Below are positions 1-10,009 of a DNA stretch of 64,000 nt, one piece after another. Within the stretch, counting starts at the first letter, position 1, and every line of letters starts with the position of its first letter. The notes beneath the pieces are model-generated. The model searched no databases. It was not told where the DNA came from and saw only the letters and a program-made list of their open reading frames with translations. The position numbers and the translations under genes are program-made. The DNA is from Pyrus communis. Lineage: Eukaryota; Streptophyta; Magnoliopsida; Rosales; Rosaceae. The DNA lies in assembly GCF_963583255.1 (NCBI RefSeq), contig NC_084804.1:23380061-23444060 (forward strand), in the 5' to 3' direction.

Positions 1-1583
1 TGAACGTTTAGGCCCTCTTCTCTTCCTCTTTATTGTAGCATAAGGTCTAGGGATAATTGGTTTGGGGGATGGAAGTGTGGAATGGAGTGGGGAATTATGG
101 AAATAGGTGAGGAGTGGTGGAGAAAATGGTGCAGAAAATGGAGAGAAACTCACGGCTAGAGAAGGAATGGAGTGTTTGTGTTGTGGTATCTACAATGGAA
201 TGAGATGATTTGAATGATGGGAATGCAAGGGTATTTATAGGAGGAGTGGAGATGTATATGGCTATTTGTTTAAGGTGTTTGTGTGGAGGAATGATGGAGA
301 ATTGCATGTGGAATGGCTGCAATGATGAAGAATGAAAGCTGGAAAATAAAAGGGAAAGCTGGAAATCTGAAAATGCAAATGGGAATCCTGAAATGCAAAG
401 GTGGCCACGGTTTTGAGTGTGTTTTGTGTTGGAAATGCATGTGAATGCATGTGAATGTTGTTTGTGTGAAGTGTGTGTGGGTTAAAGAGTGAATGGTGGT
501 GTAATGATGAAGTGTGATGGCTGAAAATGTCAAGGGAAATGCATGTGATTGCATGACAAAGAATTTCAGGATGCATGTGTGTGTTGAATGGTTTCTTGGT
601 GAAGGATGTGGAGTGGTTGAATGTGGTGCAATGATAATGTTTTGTGGCTGAATTGGTGGTGGAATTATGATGGGAGTGCATATGATTAAAGAGTGGGAGT
701 GCATGTGGGTGAATGTGAAGGGAATGCATGTGTTGATGACTAGGTTAGTGGGTGGAAATCTGAAAATGGCATAAGGGAATGGGAGCTCACGGTTTTGAGT
801 TGTTTGTTTGTGTGAAGTGTGTGTGAATGCATGTGAAGATGCTAATAAATAATGCATGTAGGGTTAGGAAATAAAATCATAACTTAAAGGGAGATGATTA
901 AAGGGTGTTGAAAGGTTTGAAATGCATGTGTTGAATTGGTGGTTGAATGATGAAAGAATAAGTGAATGATTATGATAAGTGTATAAGTGAATGATTATGA
1001 TAAGTGTATGATATGTTAAGTGATAAATGAATGATATGTTAAGTGATAAATGAATGATATGTGGTGAGTGATAAGTGAATGGAAGTGATAAGTGATAAGT
1101 GAATGGAAGTGATAAGTGAATGGTTTGATAAGTGAGTGATATGATAAGTGAATGCTTATAATAAGTGAATGATATGATAAATGAATGCTTTAAGTGTTTA
1201 AAATAGGGAACAAAGCCCTTCCTTGCATGGCAAGGAAGGGAGACACAAGGAAACACACGACAATGTCCTAAGGTTGCAAGGAATGTTGTTTTTGTGTTCT
1301 AAAATGCGTAGGAGTCTTCAATGATGCTTAAACATGAGGTCTTTTAGGATTTAACTTTCCTACTTCAAGTCTTTAATTTCGTCCATCCTCTTGGCTCCAA
1401 GCATATGATATCCATTCCAATCTCTAATTTGCTCCAAAAGGCTCCAAAAGGCATCCTTTTGCATACCTTGCCCTTAGAACCTGAAAACACACAAAAGAAG
1501 CATAAAGGACTAAAATAACTAGAGAAACATAACGTAAATGCACGAGAACAAGCCATTTAAGTCGCATGAATATGCTCCTATCA
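1..1583 (-). repeat. 3' LTR, partial
   Basis: This is the right-hand part of the 3' LTR, corresponding base for base to 7923-9505. Its outer end, about 970 bp, lies before the window. It contains a TATA box on the minus strand (232-240, CTATAAATA) and two repeat-rich stretches: a field of GAATGCATGTG-like words (about 420-850) and a field of 12-bp words resembling AAGTGAATGATA (about 955-1195). The many apparent open frames on the minus strand (for example 270-857 and 864-1256) are low-complexity His/Ser/Thr/Ile-rich translations of these repeats and are not genes. Confidence 0.9.
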
Positions 1584-1598
1584 AATACCCCCACACTT
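1584..1598 (-). other. Polypurine tract of the gypsy-like element
   Basis: On the minus strand the sequence AAGTGTGGGGGTATT directly abuts the TGATAGGAG start of the 3' LTR. Position and purine-rich composition match the plus-strand primer used in LTR retrotransposon replication. Confidence 0.8.
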
Positions 1599-2282
1599 AT
1601 CTTTTGCTAGTCCTCGAGCAAAACAGAAAGAAAAACAAAACAAAACCAAACGAAACAAAACAAGTAAAACACAACCTAAACCTTCCAACAACCGTCTTAG
1701 GGATTTCCAATGCACATGACACGTTAAAAATCATCATTCCCACAGATTTTAGTCATCTTCACACTTAAGTACATTCTTAATCATAGTCACCATATACTAG
1801 TTCACAATTAAGCATTTAAAACCATGTTTTGAATGTAGTAACATGCCTTAGAGAAATTGCTCAAATCCTTACAAGATATGCACTCGTTTTTCACACAGAT
1901 TTTCTGACTACACACCCTACACTAGTTATATGTGAGAAGATTGATGTAAACATGTAGACGAACACTCACATATGTTATAACAAGGAAAGCATTTTCTGGA
2001 TTTACGATAATGACATGAATATGATCTCATGAATGGAATGCTACTACTTAGAATGAGAACCAGTGATTCCATAAGCTCATATCAATTTCAAACTCCACAT
2101 TATTGAACACATAACGATCAAGATAGAAGTCAAAGGGGTGTAACGGGGCTAAAGGTGTTTGGCTAACAAAGAAGGTATATGGAAAACAAAGGTTCTTAAA
2201 GAAATAGCGAGCAAAGCATTTGAATTAACGTAGAATTCACTTTTGAATGAAAACTCAACTTTTGAACAACAAGGGGGAACAA

Positions 2283-2316
<34 letters not shown>

Positions 2317-4150
2317 CTTTCTTTTCTCTTTTTTTCTTTTTCATATGTTTTTCACAAATTTTTTTTTTCTTCTTTTCTTTTGACTCTCAAAACATACAAA
2401 CTTAAGAACAAACTTTTACTCCCCCACACTCATTTTCTTGCAAAATGTACTCAAAAGGAATTCATTTAAGTCATGCTCACTATCTTTTAAGAACAAGGGT
2501 ACGGATGGTCCTAATCTAGGCTAGGTAAGGGGTGATATGGTTAGCAAAAAATAGGTTAAACGAGGCTCAACGGTGTTAAGACTTACAATATATACGAAAT
2601 ATGGGAAGTAAGGCTATTTGGCTATGGTGGCAACTACACAACTTCATCTTGATATATGTTATGCAACTCAATATCATGCTTTGAATGAAACGGATATAAG
2701 TTCTAGCATTTAGTTCTATCATGATACAATTGCATTCTAAGTAGCAACCAAGCAAGGAATAATGAGATCATTCAACAACTTTAGAAAACAAAGAATCACA
2801 GAAAATAACTCTCCAAAGAAGGTAATGGCTCGAGTCTCACAGGGTTGTAGCGTTTGTTTGAGTTCCTTCCTTCAAGCATGTTACAAAAACGAATTTTTCT
2901 TTTATGATTGCATGTGAAGTCATACATTATAACCATAACTAAGCATAAACCAAGAGTAAATCAAACTTTTCTCTATGTTTATAACTCTTTTTAACAGTCA
3001 TGCAATTACAAACCAAATCCTTATCATTGTGTTGGAAGGTACCCTAAGACACAAACTCACAAAAACGACTCAAAACACTCTTTTTAGGCTTTTCAAAACA
3101 ATTTTTCAAATTTTTATGTGCTTTTCGGAGTTATAAAAACAAAACATACTAAAACACTCTAAAACAACTTAAAAACACCTTAAAACAGCAAGGAACAACA
3201 TTTGAAGTTATGGGTGATAAAATCCCATGAATTTGCATTAACAACATTAGTTACCCCCCCACATTTAAATCAAACATTGTCCTCAATGTTTTAAGCATAG
3301 ATTCACACAAAACATAAGTAATCACACAAACAACAACTAAACATACTAAACATGGCAGAATGTAATTAACAAAGAGAAGAGTTTAGGGACGCAAATCTGG
3401 TTATGGAGTGTAAATTCCCTCTTCTCTTTGTTGATTGCATTGAGGCTTGATCTTGATGATTCCACAGGCTTACTCTTGAACTGGTTTCTGCCCATTGTTG
3501 ATTTTCCTTTGTGCTACTTCTTGAACTGGGCAGCAGGATGGTTCTTTTGGTCTCCCCCGAAGGTCTGAGCTTACCCTTTTGGTCTGTTTCTTTGTTCAAT
3601 CTTTCCAATTCGTATTGAAAAGGGTTGGAGGATAACTCAGCCTATGTTTGTCTCCACATGCTTCAATGTATCATTTTCACTTGCCTTACTCGCTCCCATT
3701 TGCAGAAGTGGTCCCTTCTCCGGAAGTGTATCAACCGTTGAAGATGACTACTCGAGAGCAACGCTAGGTAAGCAATCAGGAATAGATTCCAGGCAGTTGG
3801 CTCCAGATCGGAAGATTGACTCCAAGTGCCGGCTGATTGCTTCTTTTACTTTGCCATGCGAGTAAGAACAAGGACAAAGAAAAAGACAGGGAAAGAGCAT
3901 GATATGAGATACTTTTGCTTTTGACCTTGATGATATGAGATACCTTTGCTTTGAAGAAGCGGTGGATGAATCAGCACATGCTTCAATCCGCCGTTTCCTC
4001 CTGGGTCATATGTACTCCAGGCATCTGGTATCATCTTTGGGGAAGAAGAAAGAATTGAGTATTTTGAAAGGCCTTGCTGGGAGTGCGCCCTCAGAGGTGA
4101 GGGAGAGTTGGGCATTTTCTTCAGGTTTGCCCTGCCATAAAAGACGAAGG
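1599..4150. other. Non-coding interior of the gypsy-like element
   Basis: No believable gene is present. There is a 32-base T run at 2286-2317 followed by more T/C-rich sequence. The stretch 2990-3300 read on the minus strand is clearly homologous to 63700-64000 read on the plus strand, including an internal G-rich tract (3254-3260 here, GTTGGGGGGC at 63731-63740 there). It is therefore a conserved post-gag block of the family. Sequence from about 3310 upward has no visible counterpart in that second element. Confidence 0.65.
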
Positions 4151-4224
4151 TCGACATATATAGAGATAATATCAAGTGGTGGTACTTTTTACCCTTGTCG
4201 ACAAACGTTTTGATCCCGCAATTC

Positions 4225-4702
4225 CGGCTTTTTGAAATAGTGGCGCCTCTTCGATCTCTGAACACGCCTCTTCGATTTCTGAGCAGGCGCCCCTTCGATT
4301 TCTGAACGACGCCCCTTCGCTTTCTGAACGACACGTGGTAGTGCAGATGCGGCTCCTTTTGACAAAGCTACACGCGTCTTCTGAAAAGCTGAGAAAGCGT
4401 CGCCGAACTTTGCGCTTGTCGGCTAAAGATGTGTAGTTGCGATGATGGCCTCCACGTGTTGTCAGCTTTGTCAGAAATCTTTTGACAAAGTTGAACGCGT
4501 CTTCTGAAAAGCCGAGAACGCGTCGCCTAAATTACGCCGGAAATTCCGGCTTTTTGAATTGGTGGACGCGTCGCCTTGGCTTCTTATAGAGCTATCGATC
4601 ACCACAACAAACACACTCTGAAGAACTCCCATTCTTGAAAATCGACTCCGACCCTTTGAAAATTTACTCCATCAACCCCTATCTTTGAACACTTTTGAAA
4701 AA
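4225..4702 (+). promoter_or_regulatory. Promoter-like region of the antisense retrotransposon gene
   Basis: Upstream of the plus-strand gene at 4703 lie two G-box cores (CACGTG at about 4331-4336 and 4453-4458), four short repeats of a CGCCTCTTCGATTTCTGA-like unit (about 4245-4330), and two imperfect copies of a motif around TTTGACAAAG...ACGCGTCTTCTGAAAAG (from about 4358 and 4479). TTATAGA at 4584-4590 is a possible TATA element, about 115 bases before the start codon. The repeated GC-rich modules differ in base composition from the AT-rich flanks. Function as a promoter is inference. Confidence 0.5.
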
Positions 4703-5374
4703 ATGGCAAACTCATCGAACCTTAGCTTGGAATTGAGCCTTAGCAGTGATACGGGCGCGCCACGTCAAGGTAATGTATGGCGCCCTTCTTTTTTATCTTC
4801 TAACGGTCCTCTTTCAGGTGAAGACTCTGTGATGCAGGACGCCACAACAGCTACAATAGTAGCTAAAAACCTCCTCACTCCAAAAGATAGTAGGCTGCTG
4901 TCAGGACGGTCCGATGAGTTGGCCGTTCAAGAGTCCCTCGCACTTAGTGTTCAGTGTGCGAGCTCTGTGTCCAACATGGGCCTACGCCTGCTTGCCCGCT
5001 CCCGTCAGGTGGAATCGTTGATGGCAGAGGTGGAAAGACTTAAGCAAGAGATCCAGCAGCTTAAGTACGAGAATAGAAGTTTGCATGTGCTTGCAAATAA
5101 CTATTCGTCGGGGATGAAGAGGAAGCTTGATGAGCTGCAAGAATCTGAGGGTCGAATTCACAGTGACCGTCAAAGGCTTGCGTCTTATCTCCAGAGGCAC
5201 CTTTTTCCTGGGTCATCCAGCGCTTGGCCAAGTATTGAGGCCTGGAATGCTCTAGCTCCGATGCCTCCCGCTCCGATGGCTTCCGCTCCAATGCCTCCCG
5301 CTTCTATGCCTCCCGCTTCTGCGCCTTCTGCTTCTGCGCCTCGTAGTGGGGCTTCACGTAAACAACCTTTGTGA
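4703..5374 (+). CDS. Antisense accessory protein of the retrotransposon (coiled coil, Pro/Ala-rich tail)
   Basis: The 223-residue frame starts at the first ATG after the putative promoter; the upstream in-frame codons contain no ATG. It runs opposite to gag and the LTRs. Visible parts are a Ser/Leu-rich N terminus (MANSSNLSLELSLSS), a predicted coiled coil at about residues 105-165 (heptads such as VESLMAEVERLKQEIQQLK, then MKRKLDELQESEGRI), and a repetitive Pro/Ala/Ser/Met C terminus (PPAPMASAPMPPASMPPASA). Tat-lineage gypsy elements of plants are known to carry extra antisense ORFs (aORFs) near the 3' LTR, and this matches in orientation and place. I do not know its biochemical role. A coiled coil suggests self-association. 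The frame is intact with no internal stop. Confidence 0.7.
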   Translation: MANSSNLSLELSLSSDTGAPRQGNVWRPSFLSSNGPLSGEDSVMQDATTATIVAKNLLTPKDSRLLSGRSDELAVQESLALSVQCASSVSNMGLRLLARSRQVESLMAEVERLKQEIQQLKYENRSLHVLANNYSSGMKRKLDELQESEGRIHSDRQRLASYLQRHLFPGSSSAWPSIEAWNALAPMPPAPMASAPMPPASMPPASAPSASAPRSGASRKQPL

Positions 5375-5445
5375 AGCTCCACCTTTCTCCATGTTTAGTA
5401 TCTTTCTTTCAATTTTTTTTTTTTTTTTTTTTAACATAAATAAAA

Positions 5446-6780
5446 TCAAACGGCATGGAATTTATCTTTGAATGGGCGGTGATACTTGAAATGATCCGGT
5501 AATAGTTTAAATTCCAGATTGGGTGCTTGAATCATTAACCACATGTTAGTATAAAAGAAAATTGAAATTCGGGGAGGCGGCTTACCTGTGTGCTCCAAAA
5601 TGAACTCCAGAATAAACACCCCTTCGAAAGTTATGACATGTCCCGTGTCATAAAATCCAACTTCCTTGGGAATTGTGGTTTCAAATTTGTCCTCTTTGAT
5701 GCCTTCTACATCTTCTCCAGCCACTACCTTCTCTTGAATCATTCTTCTTGGTGTACAAAGTCCTTTGAAGAATTCAACACCATCTAAAACTTGCTGTGTT
5801 GCACCAAGAATTTGAATAGCATTTTGCACCTTTGGGAAGGCTTCCACGATGTCCTTTTTACTCTCTTCTTGGTTGGGAATCAAAAACCTGCTAGGAAAAG
5901 GGACTTTAGGTTGAATAACATCAGAATAACATGGAATTGGGACGTCCTTACTGGTGGTGGGTGGTTTAGAGGGCTTAGGGGGCTGCGGCAAGGGTTGTTC
6001 TACCCTTGCCGTGTGCATGTCTTCTTCCTCCTCCTCAATTAGCAGCTCTTCATCCACTTCTAGGCTATGTTTGGACATTTTTAGGTCTGCTCCAACCTCC
6101 ATAGCACTTCCCAAAGTGATAGCATTATGGATTTCAAAATCTTCCTTCGAGTTTTCAATAGTTGAGTTGGAAAGTTCACTTTGCTCTTGAATTTGTTTCA
6201 TGAACTCCATAATCTGCCCAAATTGCTCGTCCAATTTACCCAACTTCTTGTCTTGATTTTGTTCGTCCTGCGTCAAAGAGGTTAGTAATTGAAAATTTTT
6301 ATCATTATCCATGGACATACTTGAACTTGATTGGAATTGTTGTGGGGGAGGTTGTGGTGGCTGCATAGGTGTTGTATTGAACTCCTCATATGGTTGCCAA
6401 TATGCTTCTTGTTGAGCCTCCTTGGCTTGATTTTGTGACCCCTGCGCCAAAGAATTTATTTCATTAAGAATTTGAATATAATCTACTGGCGAACTTGAAT
6501 TTAATTGAGCATATTGCATATGAAGTTGTGGTGGCTGCATAGGTCTTGAATAGAACTCCTCATATGGTTGCCAATATGCTTCACGTTGAACTTGTTGATC
6601 TTCCCACCATATAGAGTTTGAATGATCCCTCCAATCTCTTTGTGGACATTGATTGGCTTGAAATCCTTGCCTATATGAAGCACCAAATGTAGGGACACTC
6701 TGCATTGTGGTCCTTTCGGCATACGGCGACAATTTAGAAGTAAGATTTGCCAATTGAGCTTGAATGCTAGCAAAATCCAT
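5446..6780 (-). CDS. Gag-like protein of the non-autonomous gypsy element
   Basis: This 444-residue frame starts at ATG 6780, about 150 bp after the primer-binding site, as expected for gag. The N-terminal third has two repeated blocks built around EAYWQPYEEF and MQPPQ. The middle is acidic (ELLIEEEEEDMHTARVEQ) and then proline-rich. The segment VPFPSRFLIPNQEESKKDI followed by VEFFKGLCTPRR resembles the linker between gag and protease in Athila/Tat-type polyproteins. No CCHC zinc knuckle and no protease DSG-type active site follow, so it is a stand-alone gag relic or a GAG-only protein. Its last segment (KLLPDHFKYHRPFKDKF) recurs at 63418-63480 in the second element. The frame is uninterrupted. 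Confidence 0.8.
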   Translation of the reverse strand: MDFASIQAQLANLTSKLSPYAERTTMQSVPTFGASYRQGFQANQCPQRDWRDHSNSIWWEDQQVQREAYWQPYEEFYSRPMQPPQLHMQYAQLNSSSPVDYIQILNEINSLAQGSQNQAKEAQQEAYWQPYEEFNTTPMQPPQPPPQQFQSSSSMSMDNDKNFQLLTSLTQDEQNQDKKLGKLDEQFGQIMEFMKQIQEQSELSNSTIENSKEDFEIHNAITLGSAMEVGADLKMSKHSLEVDEELLIEEEEEDMHTARVEQPLPQPPKPSKPPTTSKDVPIPCYSDVIQPKVPFPSRFLIPNQEESKKDIVEAFPKVQNAIQILGATQQVLDGVEFFKGLCTPRRMIQEKVVAGEDVEGIKEDKFETTIPKEVGFYDTGHVITFEGVFILEFILEHTGKPPPRISIFFYTNMWLMIQAPNLEFKLLPDHFKYHRPFKDKFHAV

Positions 6781-6931
6781 AACTTACTTCTCTAGTACCT
6801 AAAAAGAAAGAGAACTAAATCAAAAATCAAAAGTAACAACAAACAAAGAAAACAACACTAAGTTAGAAACTAAAACGAAAACAACTAAACCAAAAAAAAA
6901 GAAAAGAACTAAGGGATTAGCAAAGTTGCTA

Positions 6932-6950
6932 ATCCCCGGCAACGGCGCCA
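6932..6950 (-). other. Primer-binding site (tRNA-Asp type)
   Basis: On the minus strand TGGCGCCGTTGCCGGGGAT begins five bases after the LTR end. It is the complement of the 3' end of plant tRNA-Asp(GUC) as I know that sequence (…CCCCGGCAACGGCGCCA). This fixes the direction of the element. Confidence 0.85.
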
Positions 6951-6955
6951 AAATT

Positions 6956-9505
6956 TGATGCGGGAATTATACGCACACAAATTAAACCCTCTTTTTGACA
7001 ATTGTAGTAATGATGTAAGTAGGGATCGTTCTGGACCGGGGATTAGGAGGGATTGTTAATCACTTGGATTTGACTTAAAAACGTAAAAACACAATATAAA
7101 ACACTATTTAATGCTCGAAGAAAGCAAAACTAAAAATAAGAAAGATTAAGACTAAGACTTAAACGAAATATGGGGGGATTGATTTTGGACGAATTTAAAC
7201 TAAAATGGATAGATTGTAAAGAAAACAAATTGTAAATATGAAATTGACGGAAATGAATGGATGGTATGGCTAGCTAAGGGGTTCATCTCCATACATGTTA
7301 CACTTGCATAATAAAATGATTTCCAATTGCATTTCAATAAATTATGAAACTCATCACCCCGGGTTAATTAGGTCCGCTTAAATTAACCGTCAAGTTTTCC
7401 TTAAGTTAATGAATTGGATGATTGCATACGACAACCCAAAGCATTCCTCACAAGTTCCCTTCATGAATTGCATAATAGAGAAACAAGCAAGAATCATTAA
7501 GCATCATGAAAACTATAAGTGTTGACGAGGCATTCGTTACTATGATTGCATGAAACTTATGCCAAGAATTCGTTTAACGCGATTGTTTATAAGCAACCTC
7601 CACTACTTGTGAATATAAGTTCATAACGATTAGGTGAAACTCACTTATATTCTAGCGTCATATTCATGCATGAAAATTAAGCGTTCATTCTCAATAAACA
7701 TACATAAATAGGATATCAATCAAATAGTTAAACAAATTGAATTCACAACTTATGAAACGTAATTAAAAGTAATCAAATCAAAATGCAAGCATAAACATAT
7801 ATTTCGAATCCCCCCCTAGCTAAAGGGGGGTTTAGTTCCTCATACAAAACAAAGAGAATTGAAATTAAACATTGAAATCAAAGAAACGCCTAAACATTCC
7901 AACAACTCAAACTTGAATTGTATGAACGTTTAGGCCCTCTTCTCTTCCTCTTTATTGTAGCATAAGGTCTAGGGATAATTGGTTTGGGGGATGGAAGTGT
8001 GGAATGGAGTGGGGAATTATGGAAATAGGTGAGGAGTGGTGGAGAAAATGGTGCAGAAAATGGAGAGAAACTCACGGCTAGAGAAGGAATGGAGTGTTTG
8101 TGTTGTGGTATCTACAATGGAATGAGATGATTTGAATGATGGGAATGCAAGGGTATTTATAGGAGGAGTGGAGATGTATATGGCTATTTGTTTAAGGTGT
8201 TTGTGTGGAGGAATGATGGAGAATTGCATGTGGAATGGCTGCAATGATGAAGAATGAAAGCTGGAAAATAAAAGGGAAAGCTGGAAATCTGAAAATGCAA
8301 ATGGGAATCCTGAAATGCAAAGGTGGCCACGGTTTTGAGTGTGTTTTGTGTTGGAAATGCATGTGAATGCATGTGAATGTTGTTTGTGTGAAGTGTGTGT
8401 GGGTTAAAGAGTGAATGGTGGTGTAATGATGAAGTGTGATGGCTGAAAATGTCAAGGGAAATGCATGTGATTGCATGACAAAGAATTTCAGGATGCATGT
8501 GTGTGTTGAATGGTTTCTTGGTGAAGGATGTGGAGTGGTTGAATGTGGTGCAATGATAATGTTTTGTGGCTGAATTGGTGGTGGAATTATGATGGGAGTG
8601 CATATGATTAAAGAGTGGGAGTGCATGTGGGTGAATGTGAAGGGAATGCATGTGTTGATGACTAGGTTAGTGGGTGGAAATCTGAAAATGGCATAAGGGA
8701 ATGGGAGCTCACGGTTTTGAGTTGTTTGTTTGTGTGAAGTGTGTGTGAATGCATGTGAAGATGCTAATAAATAATGCATGTAGGGTTAGGAAATAAAATC
8801 ATAACTTAAAGGGAGATGATTAAAGGGTGTTGAAAGGTTTGAAATGCATGTGTTGAATTGGTGGTTGAATGATGAAAGAATAAGTGAATGATTATGATAA
8901 GTGTATAAGTGAATGATTATGATAAGTGTATGATATGTTAAGTGATAAATGAATGATATGTTAAGTGATAAATGAATGATATGTGGTGAGTGATAAGTGA
9001 ATGGAAGTGATAAGTGATAAGTGAATGGAAGTGATAAGTGAATGGTTTGATAAGTGAGTGATATGATAAGTGAATGCTTATAATAAGTGAATGATATGAT
9101 AAATGAATGCTTTAAGTGTTTAAAATAGGGAACAAAGCCCTTCCTTGCATGGCAAGGAAGGGAGACACAAGGAAACACACGACAATGTCCTAAGGTTGCA
9201 AGGAATGTTGTTTTTGTGTTCTAAAATGCGTAGGAGTCTTCAATGATGCTTAAACATGAGGTCTTTTAGGATTTAACTTTCCTACTTCAAGTCTTTAATT
9301 TCGTCCATCCTCTTGGCTCCAAGCATATGATATCCATTCCAATCTCTAATTTGCTCCAAAAGGCTCCAAAAGGCATCCTTTTGCATACCTTGCCCTTAGA
9401 ACCTGAAAACACACAAAAGAAGCATAAAGGACTAAAATAACTAGAGAAACATAACGTAAATGCACGAGAACAAGCCATTTAAGTCGCATGAATATGCTCC
9501 TATCA
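6956..9505 (-). repeat. 5' LTR, complete (2,550 bp)
   Basis: On the minus strand it begins TGATAGGAGCATATTC at 9505 and ends CCCGCATCA at 6956. A TATA box lies at 8154-8162 (minus), so transcription would start near 8125 and a long R-U5 of about 1.1 kb precedes the primer site. A short palindrome with a C7 run and a G6 run flanking TAGCTAAA sits at about 7810-7830 and could fold in the transcript. The open frames inside are the same repeat artefacts as in the 3' copy. Confidence 0.9.
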
Positions 9506-10005
9506 GGGCTTGATCTTGATGAACGATGTACGAATCTTCAAGGGCCTTTGGGCTTGATCTTGATGAACGAGGATGTTCTTCAAGTGCCTTTGAGGCTTGA
9601 TCTTGATGAATAGTTGTGTGAATTTCTTCAAGGATTTGATGAAGAATGAAGAGAGCTTTCTTGATCCTTCGGGGATTCTTGGGAATTTGGGAGGTTGGAT
9701 GCTTGAAAGCTTTAGAGTTTCATAGCTTCAAGGATTTGGGGAATTCTCTTCCAATTTGGAAGTAGAGAAATGTATATGTGAATTGGTCTTTTGAAATGGA
9801 TGAAATGGCCTTGTATTTATAGAATTTTTCAAGGCCTAATTTTGAATATAATATTCTGATAAAATAATTCATTTATGCCAGGTGTTGACACGTGTCCTAT
9901 TTGATGATTGTTTTGATTTTTTTTTTATTTTTCGTTGAGTCACATGCTACGTGTAAAATTTACGTGACATGTGAACGTTGAAATTTTAATACATTGGTCA
10001 TCATT
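9506..10005 (-). repeat. Older LTR fragment interrupted by the gypsy insertion
   Basis: Directly beyond the young LTR are three tandem copies of a unit of about 42 bp containing GGCTTGATCTTGATGAA (9506-9630), then AT-rich DNA with a minus-strand TATA box (9814-9822). This looks like the R/U3 part of a different minus-oriented LTR, whose other part may lie before the window. The first five bases, GGGCT, would be the right-hand target duplication if the left flank matches. Confidence 0.5.
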
Positions 10006-10009
10006 TATT

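Larger units (their letters stand above)
1..9505 (-). mobile_element. Young non-autonomous Ty3/gypsy-like LTR retrotransposon (3' LTR truncated by window start)
   Basis: Bases 1-1583 recur at 7923-9505 with no insertion or deletion and no difference that I can see, so these are the two LTRs of one element. Read on the minus strand the order is 5' LTR (9505 to 6956), primer-binding site (6950 to 6932), gag-like gene (6780 to 5446), an antisense gene (4703-5374 plus), non-coding DNA, polypurine tract (1598 to 1584) and 3' LTR (1583 to beyond base 1). No reverse transcriptase, integrase, RNase H or protease reading frame exists in the 5.4-kb interior, so movement would need enzymes supplied by another element. 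The LTR is 2,550 bp, begins TG and ends CA. It most resembles the plant non-autonomous GAG-only (TR-GAG) or LARD classes related to the Athila/Tat branch; the class is inference. Confidence 0.9.

Noticed and set aside
270..1256. Long minus-strand open frames (195 and 130 residues), repeated at 8192-9178
   Set aside because: They lie inside LTRs, translate tandem repeats into His/Ser/Thr/Ile-rich sequence and overlap each other in several frames.
3846..4334. 162-residue minus-strand frame opposite the antisense gene's promoter
   Set aside because: Composition follows the promoter's short repeats, there is no recognisable domain, and it overlaps the promoter-like modules.
4685..4702. Extended N terminus for the antisense gene
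   Set aside because: There is no ATG in these codons. The first ATG is at 4703.
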